Part shown: one piece after another, positions 6,279 to 14,376 of the stretch
How positions within the stretch are numbered: the stretch's first letter is position 1
How the letters are laid out: every line of letters starts with the position of its first letter
Source of the DNA: Flavobacteriales bacterium UBA6969
GTDB taxonomy: Bacteria; Bacteroidota; Bacteroidia; Flavobacteriales_D; Sanyastnellaceae
Length of the DNA stretch: 20,976 nucleotides
Assembly: GCA_002448555.1 (NCBI GenBank)
Contig: DJYV01000130.1
Span: forward strand, 1 to 20,976
Reading direction: 5' to 3'
Program-made: the position numbers and the translations under genes
The notes under the pieces: generated by a model
Seen by the model: the letters and a program-made list of their open reading frames with translations, nothing else
Database searches by the model: none
What the model was told of the DNA's origin: nothing

Positions 6279-7265
6279 TTACTGAATCTCCATCTGGAAC
6301 GCGCCCTGCGCGATGTTCATGCTTTCGCCGGTCATGCCGACCACCGTACCCATGAACGTTCCAACGACGAATCCGCCGGGCTGCGGGTCGATGTAGCTGA
6401 TCTCAACCGTGACGCCGCCACCAAAGTTTGTACTGTAGCCGTTGGCTGCAGGGTCCGCGTATGAGCAAGAGCTGCCGCTTGCCATGGAGCACTGCACTTG
6501 CGCCCCGTCAATCCAACCCGTGATGGGCTGTTCCAAGACGAGAGCGATGCCAGCGCCTGTGGCAGTCAATCCACCAACGTTCAACGTCGTGCCGTCCAAT
6601 TCAGCGGTCACACTCACCTCAGCGACGAGGGTCGTACCGTTTGCTTTCCAGGTCAAGATGGCCTCGCATTCTGGGCAGTTCGCACCACCGCAATCGATGT
6701 ACAATTCATCACCGTCCATGATGCCGTTGGCGCAATTCACCCCATCAGGGCAAGGGCCACAAGTAACATTCGGATTGTCGCAAGGCAGGTAGATGTTTGA
6801 TTCGTAGTTGCCGCCGCAGTCAACGCCAATCTCGTCCCCGTTCATCAAATCGTCGCAGCAGGTTGGGCAGGGCTCACAGTCCGGTCCGCCACAGTCGACT
6901 CCTTGCTCGAGGCCGTTCAACAGGCCGTCGCCGCACAGTTCACCGCATGCCACACCGGTATCGCCTCCGCAGTCGATGCCCGATTCCCCGGGATCCTGCA
7001 CGCCATTAAAGCTGGGGTCGCACGGATCGCACTCGCCACCGCAATCAACCCAAGTCTCGCCGAGGAGGGCATCGTACTGGCCGTTTTCACACGGGTCACA
7101 GGGCGGGCAAATCGAACCGCCGCAGTCGACCAATTCCTCGCCGTTATTGAGGATGCCGTCGTAGCAGTTTTCGGGAATTAAATTGTCGTCATTCAAACAA
7201 CCCGTAGCGAGTACGAGCAACATCATCGCAGCTGACGCGAGAGAGAGTGAACCGAGTTTCTTCAT
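6279..7265 (-). CDS. Cys-rich 'DCGG' repeat lipoprotein
   Basis: A 328-residue predicted lipoprotein. The signal peptide ends in the lipobox LATGC, with the lipidated Cys at 23. Residues about 34-200 carry six imperfect units with the core NGxExxVDCGGxxCxPC, giving a very high Cys, Gly and Asp content and probably a disulfide-bonded, perhaps calcium-binding, stalk. The last ~130 residues (from AILTWKANG) are Cys-poor and beta-rich, ending GTFMGTVVGMTGESMNIAQG-AFQMEIQ. This resembles the small beta-sandwich domains at the ends of many Bacteroidota lipoproteins. It is expected on the outer membrane; its function is unknown. In-frame ATGs at 7289 and 7295 exist. 7295 overlaps the -7 box and 7289 is three bases after it, so 7289 would be a leaderless start. 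I prefer 7265 for its classic MKK signal start. It is divergent from recJ. Confidence 0.75.
   Translation of the reverse strand: MKKLGSLSLASAAMMLLVLATGCLNDDNLIPENCYDGILNNGEELVDCGGSICPPCDPCENGQYDALLGETWVDCGGECDPCDPSFNGVQDPGESGIDCGGDTGVACGELCGDGLLNGLEQGVDCGGPDCEPCPTCCDDLMNGDEIGVDCGGNYESNIYLPCDNPNVTCGPCPDGVNCANGIMDGDELYIDCGGANCPECEAILTWKANGTTLVAEVSVTAELDGTTLNVGGLTATGAGIALVLEQPITGWIDGAQVQCSMASGSSCSYADPAANGYSTNFGGGVTVEISYIDPQPGGFVVGTFMGTVVGMTGESMNIAQGAFQMEIQ
6666..7166 (-). repeat. Six DCGG/CxPC coding repeats
   Basis: Six imperfect in-tandem units spaced about 70-110 bases each encode a VDCGG-type core; on the plus strand they appear as variants of ccgccgcagtcgac. Spacing varies because of insertions of 5-15 residues, the longest in the fifth unit (NYESNIYLPCDNPNVTCGPC). 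Confidence 0.75.
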
Positions 7266-7292
7266 CGAGAATGAAATTTTGCGCAACATTGG

Positions 7293-7300
7293 CAAAGGTG
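7293..7300 (-). promoter_or_regulatory. -7 promoter box for the DCGG-repeat lipoprotein
   Basis: CACCTTTG on the minus strand departs from TAnnTTTG at the first base only, and a TTG lies 21 bases upstream at the -33 distance. Transcription would start around 7286-7289, which rules out the ATG at 7295. Confidence 0.5.
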
Positions 7301-7386
7301 TTTACCGTATTTTAGGCAGTGCAAGATAAGTTGAACGCGTTTGATAGCCACGGATTGAATCAAATCCATCCGGGCGACCTCTAGGA

Positions 7387-9144
7387 ATGACCACTCCCCT
7401 CCAATTATCCAATAGCTCTTGGATCGTCAAAGAGCAGCCAAACCCGGACGCCGTCGCGCACCTGATGCAGAACGCAGGGCTGACCCATTTGGTTGCTTCC
7501 TTGTTGATTCAGCGTGGGTTTGAGGAGCAGGAAGACGTCTTGGGGTTTCTCAATCCGGCCCTCTCGGCGATGCACCACTCCCTGCTCATGAAAGACATGA
7601 AGGAGTCCGTGGTGCGCCTCCACCAGGCCATCGAAGACGAGGAACGCATCCTGGTTTACGGCGATTACGATGTCGACGGGACCACGGCCGTTGCCATGGT
7701 CGCCAGCTACCTCGAGGGCGTTGGAGGGCAAGTAGAAACCTACATCCCGCATCGCTACGAAGAAGGGTACGGCGTCAGCTTGGAGGGCGTTCGGTTTGCC
7801 TCTGAAAACCGCTTCTCCCTGATGATCACACTCGACTGCGGAACCAAGGACTTCGAATCCTTGCACGACGCAGCCGAACGCGGAATCGACGTCATCGTGT
7901 GCGACCACCATTTGCCGGAAGACACCCTCCCAGAAGCCTTCGCGGTCTTGAATCCCAAGCGCAGCGATTGTCCATACCCCTTCAAAGAGTTGTCCGGTTG
8001 TGGAGTGGCGTTCAAATTGCTTCAATCCCTCGCGTACCGGATGGACTTGCCTGAAAGTGGCATTTACGAGGAACTCGACCTCGTGGCCATCAGCATCGGT
8101 GCGGATTTGGTTGACCTTCAAGGTGAAAATCGCATCATGGCCTCCCAAGGCCTGCGTCAACTGCGCAAACGCCAACGCCCGGGAATCCTCGCCTTAATGC
8201 GGGCTGCGGACATCCACCAAGCCCCGCGCACCATCCGTGATATCAGCTTCACCCTCGGTCCCCGCATCAACGCGGCCGGTCGGATGGATCACGCCCAGCG
8301 GGTAGTGGATTTGCTGATGGAAAAAAGTGATTCGCGTGCATCGGAAATGGCCCGTGAAATCGAAGAGATGAACCACCGGCGCCGGGAAGTGGACGAGGCA
8401 ACGACAAATGAAGCGCTCATCCAATTGGAGCAAACTCCTGAGGATAGCTTCTGCAACATCGTCCACGGCACCGATTGGCACCGAGGTGTGGTGGGAATCG
8501 TCGCCAGCAGGATGATTGAGCACCGCTACCGTCCTTCGGTGGTTTTGTCAGAAGAAAACGGCATGCTCATTGGAAGTGCCCGTTCCGTTGACGGTGTAGA
8601 CATACACGAAGCACTCGAAGCATGTGAAGACCTGTTGCTCCAGTTTGGAGGCCACACGATGGCGGCGGGCCTTAGCCTCGAACTTTCCAAACTCGAAACG
8701 TTCAAGGAGCGGTTAAATGATGCCGTTAAAACCCAGCTCAACGGCACGCATCCGAAGCCCATCATCCGATGCGACCGCGAGGTTCACATTTCTGAACTGT
8801 CCCTCGAAGCGCTCAAAGAACTGGAGCAGCTGGAACCCTTCGGGCCGGGGAACGCCACGCCAGTCTTCATCCTGCGCAACGTCGTTTCCGTGCGTCCACC
8901 ACGAACCATTGGCAATCAAGGACGTCACCTCAAAATCACCATCCGTGACCCCGAATTCGATGGCCCGACCATCGACGCCATCGGATGGAACATGGGGGAA
9001 ATGGCGCCGCAGATCAAGCAAAACACGCCCATCGACCTCGCTTTCACCTTGGTTAAGAACACCTGGAAGCCCCGTGGATGGCAAAACCGCACAGAACTGA
9101 ACCTTCACCTGCGTGCGATTCAGCCCGCCTCGGCCGGCGATTGA
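7387..9144 (+). CDS. recJ: Single-stranded-DNA-specific exonuclease RecJ
   Basis: A 5'-to-3' single-strand DNA exonuclease acting in RecF-pathway recombination, base-excision and mismatch repair. The 585-residue protein shows all the DHH-phosphoesterase motifs that bind the two catalytic metal ions: YGDYDVDGTT (91-100), ITLDCGT (147-153) and CDHHLPED (172-179). It also has the conserved GPRINAAGRMDHA and HRGVVGIVASRM segments and the DHHA1-type motif FGGHTMAAGLSLE, followed by a C-terminal OB-like region. Length is typical. The start at 7387 gives the normal N-terminus; an AGGA three bases upstream is too close to be a standard ribosome site, and no clear -7 box was found. The last 25 bases overlap the 3' end of the convergent mscS gene. 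Confidence 0.95.
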   Translation: MTTPLQLSNSSWIVKEQPNPDAVAHLMQNAGLTHLVASLLIQRGFEEQEDVLGFLNPALSAMHHSLLMKDMKESVVRLHQAIEDEERILVYGDYDVDGTTAVAMVASYLEGVGGQVETYIPHRYEEGYGVSLEGVRFASENRFSLMITLDCGTKDFESLHDAAERGIDVIVCDHHLPEDTLPEAFAVLNPKRSDCPYPFKELSGCGVAFKLLQSLAYRMDLPESGIYEELDLVAISIGADLVDLQGENRIMASQGLRQLRKRQRPGILALMRAADIHQAPRTIRDISFTLGPRINAAGRMDHAQRVVDLLMEKSDSRASEMAREIEEMNHRRREVDEATTNEALIQLEQTPEDSFCNIVHGTDWHRGVVGIVASRMIEHRYRPSVVLSEENGMLIGSARSVDGVDIHEALEACEDLLLQFGGHTMAAGLSLELSKLETFKERLNDAVKTQLNGTHPKPIIRCDREVHISELSLEALKELEQLEPFGPGNATPVFILRNVVSVRPPRTIGNQGRHLKITIRDPEFDGPTIDAIGWNMGEMAPQIKQNTPIDLAFTLVKNTWKPRGWQNRTELNLHLRAIQPASAGD

Positions 9145-9953
9145 TGCACGTGTACATCCCGCTGGGGGAATGGAATCCTGATCCCGTTGGCACGGAACGC
9201 CTCATCGATTCGGAATCGGATGTTGCTCGAAACGAGCTTACGCAAAAAGGGCTTCTCGATCCAGAAGTACACCGTGAATTGCAGAGAAGATTCTCCAAAG
9301 TCGTTGAACAGAACGGCGGTTTGGGGCTTCTTCACCACCTCCTCTTCCGCGTTGGCCGCTTCGAGCAAAATCGCTTTCACCCGTTCGACATCCGATCCGT
9401 ACGCGACACCGACGTCCAATTGAATCAACGTCGCGTTTTCGCCTTGGGTGAAATTTCGAACCGTCTGTCCTGAGATGAGTCCATTGGGGATGACAATCAG
9501 GTTTCCGAACCGCGTAATGACCCGTGTTGAGCGAAGATCGATGCGTTCTACGCGCACCATCATGCCGTCGACTTCCAGTTCATCTCCCACGCGCACGCCG
9601 CCTTCAAACAGCAGGACAAATCCGGAAACCACATCGTTGAAGAAGTTTTGTAGGCCAATCCCTACACCCACCAGCAGCGCAGCCGAACTGGCCCAAAACA
9701 CCGTCAAATCGATGCCCGAGGTGTCCAGCGCCACCAAAATGACCAGAAAATAGACCACCGTCCGGACCAGTCGCATGACCATGAACCGCGTGCCCTCCTC
9801 AAAGTTGGAGTTGCGGAGGAATTTGCGCAAGAGGTATCGCACCGACCAAATCACCACCTGAGCGGCTGCAATGACGCTGAAGAACAGCAAGATGGACCGA
9901 AACGACAGCTCGAACGAGCCCAATTCAATTGTGGTGTTCAGGAATTCCTTCAT
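9120..9953 (-). CDS. MscS-family mechanosensitive ion channel
   Basis: A small-conductance mechanosensitive channel of 277 residues, near the size of E. coli MscS, which opens under membrane tension to release solutes on osmotic downshock. Three hydrophobic segments are visible at about 18-37, 58-76 and 84-117. The third is the Ala/Gly-rich pore helix (SSAALLVGVGIGLQNFFNDV) that defines the family. It is followed by the beta domain (GVRVGDELEVDG ... RSTRVITRFGNLIVIPNG) and a C-terminal alpha/beta domain. It begins nine bases after the dnaG stop, so the two are probably co-transcribed; a functional link to the primase is not implied. The 3' end overlaps recJ tail to tail. Confidence 0.92.
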   Translation of the reverse strand: MKEFLNTTIELGSFELSFRSILLFFSVIAAAQVVIWSVRYLLRKFLRNSNFEEGTRFMVMRLVRTVVYFLVILVALDTSGIDLTVFWASSAALLVGVGIGLQNFFNDVVSGFVLLFEGGVRVGDELEVDGMMVRVERIDLRSTRVITRFGNLIVIPNGLISGQTVRNFTQGENATLIQLDVGVAYGSDVERVKAILLEAANAEEEVVKKPQTAVLFNDFGESSLQFTVYFWIEKPFLRKLVSSNIRFRIDEAFRANGIRIPFPQRDVHVHQSPAEAG

Positions 9954-9962
9954 CGGTAGAGG

Positions 9963-12008
9963 TCAAGGAAGAATCGTGGTACCAAAGTACGTGGAGATGT
10001 TGCGTTTTTGTTCATCGAGTGCCTTCCGGCGTTCCAACAATTCACGCATGCTGGTAACCGCCGCTTCCTCGTTCCGCTCGATGCCTTCATTCAACCCGGC
10101 CAGTTGCTCCTGAATGTCATCGATTTCCTTGCGGTTATCGCTCAATTTGAGCAAGTGCAGGGAATCCATCAACGCTTTGTTCAGCAGGTCTTCTTCCCGT
10201 GCGCTGTAAATCTGGTGTACTTCCACCCATCGCGAGCTGATCTTGTGCTTGTCCACGACTGCGCCGACGACGAACGATTGCACCTCCGGGTCGGGATGCT
10301 TCATGAAATCTTCCATGGAGGGGACGCTTTCGGCGTGAGCATGCTCGACAAATACTCCGTAGACCTCACTGAAAACGGCGTGCTGAATTTCGAAGTTCAA
10401 ACTCTGCATATACGCAATGACGTACCGGGCAAAGGCCACCGTGGCCGGCGCCTCACCCTCTGGCAGGGCGGGCGGAGTGAATTCCTTGTCGCCAAAGCGG
10501 AGCATCCTTCGAACCAGGTCTCGTTCGATTACGGTGCGGCGTGCCTCTTGTTCAGCCAGCGCCCCTCCGAGAAACGATCCCTCCACCGGGGCTTCAGCAT
10601 CCGACCAATCCGGGGCGGAGTGAACTGGGGGCGGGGGCGGCCCTTGCTCGCCCATGCGCTGCTTGCGGAATTCTTCCCGCTTGAGTGCTTTTTGCTCTTC
10701 GAGTAACTTGGCCCGAATGACCTTGTTGATCTCCGATTGCAGAACGTCCTCGGACAACGCCAACTCCTCGGAAGCCAATTTCAAATAAACCCCCTGTTGG
10801 ATTGCATCCGGGATGACGGCAATGGAACCCAAGATGCTGTGAATCATTTCCGTTCGCTTCACCGGGTCGTCCGCCGACTCGCGGGCCAAGAGTTCCAGCT
10901 TAAACGCCACAAAGTCCTTAGCTTCCTCTTCGATGTGCCGCTTGAGCACGTCGGCCGGAACCTTTTTGCTGTAGCTGTCGGGATCGTCGCCGTCCGGGAA
11001 CAACACCACATTGACGTTCAACCCTTCGGCCAACAGCAAGTCCACTCCGCGAAGCGACGCTCGGATGCCCGCAGCGTCCCCATCAAACAAAACCGTGATG
11101 TTCTTGGTGTACCGGCGAATCAGCTTGATTTGATTTACCGTCAAAGCCGTCCCGCTCGAGGAGACAACGTGCTCGATGCCCGCCTGGTGCAAGGCCATCA
11201 CATCCGTGTAGCCCTCAACGAGCAAGACCCGGTCTTCCTTGGCAATCGCAGGTTTGGCCAAGTGCATGCCGAACAGCACATCGCCCTTGTGGTAGAGGAT
11301 GCTCTCGGGGCTGTTGAAGTACTTGGCGACCTTCTTCTCTTTGCTCAGCGTGCGGCCGCCAAATGCGATGGGTCGGCCCGTGAGGTCCCGGATGGGAAAC
11401 ATCACCCGGCCCTTGAAAAAGTCCCAGAGCTTGCCGTTTTTATCCTTGGCCAGTCCCAACGCGAGGAGCCGTTCAGGTGTGTATCCCGCTTCGGTCGCGG
11501 CCGTGCTCATCGCATCCCAGCTGTCTGGACAATACCCGATGTTAAAGGTTTTGAGCGTCTCGGCGCGGAACCCCCGGCTTTCGAAGTAGCTCAGGCCGAT
11601 GGCCTTTCCCTCCTCCGTATTGTGCAGCTGCTCCGTGAGCCATGTTTGTGCCCACGCATTCAGGGCGAGCAGACTTTCGCGTTCGGAGCGCGCTTGCTGC
11701 TGCTCGAGCGTCATCTCCTCCTCCTCAATCTCGATGCCATACCGCTCGGCGAGTTGTTTGATAGCCTGCGGAAAGCTAAGCTTGTCCAATTCCATCAAAA
11801 ACGACACCACGCTGCCGCCCTTGTCACTGGAAAAGCACTTGAAAATGCCCTTTTCCGGCAGGACGTAAAAGGAGGGTGTTTTCTCGTTCGTAAAAGGGCT
11901 CAGGCCACGCAATGCGCTACCCGACTTTTTGAGTTCCACATAATCCCCAATGACCTCCTCAATGACGGCGGTCTGCAGCACTTGGTCGACAATGTGAGCG
12001 GGAATCAT
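9963..12008 (-). CDS. dnaG: DNA primase DnaG
   Basis: The replicative primase (681 residues) that makes RNA primers at the fork with the DnaB helicase. The N-terminal zinc-ribbon region is recognisable (LRGLSPFTNEKTPSFYVLPEKG-IFKCFSSDKGG, 33-65), but three of the four usual metal ligands are replaced: Ser37, Thr40 and Ser61 stand where Cys, His and Cys are expected; only Cys58 remains. The TOPRIM catalytic domain is intact: VLLVEGYTDVMALHQAG (E265), TVLFDGDAAGIRAS (D309, D311) and FPDGDDPDSY. The C-terminal ~250 residues are the helicase-interacting part, longer than in E. coli. The ATG at 12008 gives the standard MIPAHIVDQVLQ start and is preceded by a perfect -7 box 19 bases upstream. Loss of the zinc ligands is, as far as I recall, shared with Flavobacteriia. 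Confidence 0.95.
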   Translation of the reverse strand: MIPAHIVDQVLQTAVIEEVIGDYVELKKSGSALRGLSPFTNEKTPSFYVLPEKGIFKCFSSDKGGSVVSFLMELDKLSFPQAIKQLAERYGIEIEEEEMTLEQQQARSERESLLALNAWAQTWLTEQLHNTEEGKAIGLSYFESRGFRAETLKTFNIGYCPDSWDAMSTAATEAGYTPERLLALGLAKDKNGKLWDFFKGRVMFPIRDLTGRPIAFGGRTLSKEKKVAKYFNSPESILYHKGDVLFGMHLAKPAIAKEDRVLLVEGYTDVMALHQAGIEHVVSSSGTALTVNQIKLIRRYTKNITVLFDGDAAGIRASLRGVDLLLAEGLNVNVVLFPDGDDPDSYSKKVPADVLKRHIEEEAKDFVAFKLELLARESADDPVKRTEMIHSILGSIAVIPDAIQQGVYLKLASEELALSEDVLQSEINKVIRAKLLEEQKALKREEFRKQRMGEQGPPPPPVHSAPDWSDAEAPVEGSFLGGALAEQEARRTVIERDLVRRMLRFGDKEFTPPALPEGEAPATVAFARYVIAYMQSLNFEIQHAVFSEVYGVFVEHAHAESVPSMEDFMKHPDPEVQSFVVGAVVDKHKISSRWVEVHQIYSAREEDLLNKALMDSLHLLKLSDNRKEIDDIQEQLAGLNEGIERNEEAAVTSMRELLERRKALDEQKRNISTYFGTTILP

Positions 12009-12027
12009 GACAATGTTGGTGAAGAAC

Positions 12028-12035
12028 CAAATGTA
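12028..12035 (-). promoter_or_regulatory. -7 promoter box for dnaG-mscS
   Basis: TACATTTG on the minus strand matches TAnnTTTG exactly and is 19 bases before the dnaG ATG. It lies downstream of the terminator at 12062-12093, so dnaG does not depend on read-through from the candidate small RNA. The box is preceded by a GTAC-TCC-GTAC dyad. No good -33 element is seen. Confidence 0.55.
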
Positions 12036-12061
12036 CGGAGTACCGCCGCAATTTTTCTCGC

Positions 12062-12093
12062 AAAAAAAAGACTTCGAGCCGTTGCGCGAAGTC
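12062..12093 (-). terminator. Intrinsic terminator between rprX and dnaG
   Basis: On the minus strand GACTTCG and CGAAGTC form seven perfect pairs, extended by four A-U/G-U pairs, around a ten-base loop. Eight T residues follow (A-run 12062-12069 on the plus strand). There is no minus-strand protein gene upstream for it to serve, which is the main reason to propose a small RNA. Confidence 0.75.
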
Positions 12094-12170
12094 CTTTCCT
12101 GGCCTGATTGAGGCCGAACCTAAAACCTGACCGCGCGGAAGACCTGCTCTTCTTGCGGTTGAGAAAACTC
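12062..12170 (-). ncRNA. Candidate structured small RNA upstream of dnaG
   Basis: No open reading frame here is convincing on either strand, but the minus strand has everything expected of a short transcript. It has a perfect -7 box (12175-12182). Hairpin one (12130-12159) pairs ACCGC with GCGGT and GAAGA with TCTTC. Hairpin two (12101-12115) pairs GGCCT with AGGCC. A strong intrinsic terminator ends the unit. The predicted RNA is about 105-110 bases. The layout of separate hairpins does not look like the single long rod of 6S RNA. I cannot assign it to a known family. Alternatively it is the premature-termination leader of dnaG, whose own -7 box lies 27 bases beyond the T-run. Confidence 0.5.
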
Positions 12171-12174
12171 CCGT

Positions 12175-12182
12175 CAAACGTA
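12175..12182 (-). promoter_or_regulatory. -7 promoter box for the candidate small RNA
   Basis: TACGTTTG on the minus strand matches TAnnTTTG exactly. Transcription would begin about 12168-12171. A matching -33 TTTG at 19-21 bases is not obvious. Confidence 0.45.
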
Positions 12183-12267
12183 CCGGCGTAAAGCGCTGAA
12201 GATGTAACCGATTTGTTAATGGATGTTGAAGTTTTGTGCCTGTTTTTCGCCCCGGAAGGCAAGCCCG

Positions 12268-12275
12268 TACCTTCG
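12268..12275 (+). promoter_or_regulatory. -7 promoter box for rprX-rprY
   Basis: TACCTTCG differs from TAnnTTTG at one base. A T-rich TTTC lies 19 bases upstream at the -33 position. The ATG at 12284 follows after eight bases, so the leader is very short. This excludes the in-frame ATG at 12236, which lies upstream of the box. Confidence 0.5.
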
Positions 12276-12283
12276 TTCGAGCA

Positions 12284-13624
12284 ATGAGTGTGAAAACAAA
12301 ACCCTCGATTCCTTGGTTTTTGCTCGCGATGGTGCTGGCCTTCGTGACCATGAGCACCATCCAAATTGTCTGGCTCCGAACGTCTGTGCAAATGCGGGAG
12401 CAGCTGTTCGACGACAACGTCTACCACTCATTGAATCAGGTGAGCGAAATGCTCACGAAGACGTCAACAGGCATGCTCCAGATTGACTTGCAAGCGCTGG
12501 CTGCTGCCAATAAAAATACCGATGGCATTGGCAACACAGGCTCCATCGGCACAGGCCTCGACGATGCAGAAGTGCGCATGTTGAACCGCATTGAGACCTT
12601 GCGCATTGACAGCGTCTTGCCGGTGATCCTCGAAGCACACGGCATCACCATCCCCCCTGCCATCGGGGTGTTCGACCGCTATGGGCAACCCGTTCGCCTG
12701 CAAGAGGCGGATGTTGAATACCGTGAACAAATGGCGGCATCTGTGCATAAGGTGTCCATCAACACCCTGAGCCTCAACCTCTTTTTCCCCAACAAAGGGC
12801 GCTACTTGCTGCACAACTTGCTCGGGCAGTTTGCCTTGACCGGGCTGATGCTGGCCATCATTGCCTGGGGCTTTTTCACCGCAGTCATCGGCGCCGCGCG
12901 CAATAAACGCATCGACCGCATCCGTCGGGATTTGATGAACAACCTCACGCACGAGCTCAAAACCCCTATCAGCACCATTGGTTTGGCGTCGGAAGCTCTC
13001 AAGGACCCCGACATGCAGAAGGATGCCGACGGGTTCAACTACTACATCGGTCTGATCAATGAGGAGAACAAGCGGCTCGGCATGCTGGTAGAAAATGTCC
13101 TGCAAGCCAGTTTGGCAGAATCGGGCAAAATGCAGCTCTTCAAGCAGACGCTGAATGTGCATGGCCTCATCCGCGAGGTGGTGAAAAACTTGGCCATTCA
13201 AGTGCGTAAACACGGCGGGAAAGTGGAGCTGGAATTGGAAGCAGAGGAGCCGTTGGTTCACGCGGATAGGGTGCATTTAAGCAACGTGGTCTTCAATTTG
13301 GTGGACAACGCCATCAAGTACGCCGACGGGGATCTGGTGTTGTCGATTTCAAGTGCCCAGACAACAGATGGTGTGGAATTGCGTTTCAAAGACAACGGCA
13401 TCGGGATTGGAAAGGAGCATTTAGGCAAGGTATTTGATAGACTGTACCGCGTGCCTACCGGGAACGTTCATGACGTGAAAGGATTTGGATTGGGACTGAG
13501 TTATGTCAAAACGGTCATCGACCGCCACCAAGGATCCATTCGCGTCGAGAGCGAAACGGGCAAGGGAAGCACCTTCATCATGGTATTGCCGCGCACAGAA
13601 ATTGAATTGAAGAAACCCCATTGA
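12284..13624 (+). CDS. rprX: RprX-like sensor histidine kinase
   Basis: A membrane sensor kinase of 446 residues. A first transmembrane helix (about 10-31) and a second (about 182-202) enclose a ~150-residue periplasmic sensor domain of unknown ligand. The cytoplasmic part has the dimerisation/phosphoacceptor box NNLTHELKTPIST with His223, the ATP-binding N box (VFNLVDNAIKYADG, Asn338/Asn342), the G1 box (FKDNGIGIG) and the G2 box (KGFGLGLSYVK). It passes phosphate to the response regulator encoded one base downstream. The domain order, short first helix and regulator partner match the RprX/RprY pair described in Bacteroides. That assignment is from recognition of sequence patterns, not from a search. 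An upstream in-frame ATG at 12236 is rejected because the probable promoter lies after it. Confidence 0.85.
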   Translation: MSVKTKPSIPWFLLAMVLAFVTMSTIQIVWLRTSVQMREQLFDDNVYHSLNQVSEMLTKTSTGMLQIDLQALAAANKNTDGIGNTGSIGTGLDDAEVRMLNRIETLRIDSVLPVILEAHGITIPPAIGVFDRYGQPVRLQEADVEYREQMAASVHKVSINTLSLNLFFPNKGRYLLHNLLGQFALTGLMLAIIAWGFFTAVIGAARNKRIDRIRRDLMNNLTHELKTPISTIGLASEALKDPDMQKDADGFNYYIGLINEENKRLGMLVENVLQASLAESGKMQLFKQTLNVHGLIREVVKNLAIQVRKHGGKVELELEAEEPLVHADRVHLSNVVFNLVDNAIKYADGDLVLSISSAQTTDGVELRFKDNGIGIGKEHLGKVFDRLYRVPTGNVHDVKGFGLGLSYVKTVIDRHQGSIRVESETGKGSTFIMVLPRTEIELKKPH

Positions 13625-13625
13625 G

Positions 13626-14330
13626 ATGAGCGAAACGACCTTACCCTCCATTTTGCTTTGCGAAGACGACCCCAACCTCGGGCGCCTGCTTTCTGATTAC
13701 TTGAAAGCGAAAGGATTTGAAACGACCTGGGCCAAGGACGGTGTTGAAGGCCTGAAAGAATTCCACCGCGGCGCATTTGATTTTGTCATCCTCGATGTCA
13801 TGATGCCGCGCAAAGACGGCTTCCAAGTCGCCGAGGAAATCCGCCAAGAAAGCCGGCACCTGCCCATCTTGTTTTTGACGGCGCGCTCAACCAATGAAGA
13901 CACCCTCGAAGGGTTCAAAGTCGGTGCCGACGACTACATGACCAAGCCTTTCAGCATGGAAGAGTTGCTCGTGCGCATCCAGGCCATCTTGCGCCGGACG
14001 GCCGCCCTGCCCGACGAAGATGAGCAGGTGGGTGAAATCCAAATCGGTTCGTTTGGGTTTGATTACAACATCCAGATGCTGCGCCGCGATGGAGAAGAAC
14101 AGCGCCTGACTACGAAAGAAAATGAACTCCTGTTCCTGTTGTGCAAGCACCGCAACAGCCTGCTCGAACGCACCTATGCCTTGAAGTCCATCTGGGGCGA
14201 CCCGAATTACTTCAACGGCCGCTCAATGGACGTGTACATCGCCAAGCTGCGGCGCCATTTGAAGCCCGACGAAGACATCCAGATCCTGAATGTTCACGGC
14301 AAGGGGTTCAAGATGATCACCCCGGATTAA
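13626..14330 (+). CDS. rprY: RprY-like OmpR-family response regulator
   Basis: A 234-residue DNA-binding response regulator. The receiver domain (about 8-122) shows the acidic pocket E13-D14-D15, the phosphorylated Asp57 in FVILDVMMPRKDG, Thr85 and Lys107 in DDYMTKPFSMEEL. The C-terminal winged-helix domain (about 137-232) has the OmpR-type ending GRSMDVYIAKLRRHLK ... LNVHGKGFKMITPD. It starts one base after the kinase stop, so translation is likely coupled. The segments LTTKENELL and ALKSIWGDPNYFN are close to what I recall of Bacteroidota RprY. Its targets cannot be read from this sequence. Confidence 0.9.
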   Translation: MSETTLPSILLCEDDPNLGRLLSDYLKAKGFETTWAKDGVEGLKEFHRGAFDFVILDVMMPRKDGFQVAEEIRQESRHLPILFLTARSTNEDTLEGFKVGADDYMTKPFSMEELLVRIQAILRRTAALPDEDEQVGEIQIGSFGFDYNIQMLRRDGEEQRLTTKENELLFLLCKHRNSLLERTYALKSIWGDPNYFNGRSMDVYIAKLRRHLKPDEDIQILNVHGKGFKMITPD

Positions 14331-14376
14331 CAAATCGTAGCACGGTGTTGGCGTTGGGATGATAAACCCCCTCGCC

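Noticed and set aside
10737..12107. A 456-codon open frame on the plus strand opposite dnaG
   Set aside because: dnaG on the minus strand has unmistakable TOPRIM and primase motifs. The opposite frame shows no recognisable protein features and is a by-product of GC-rich third positions.
12464..13276. A 270-codon minus-strand frame opposite rprX
   Set aside because: The histidine kinase boxes are all on the plus strand; the minus frame is a shadow.
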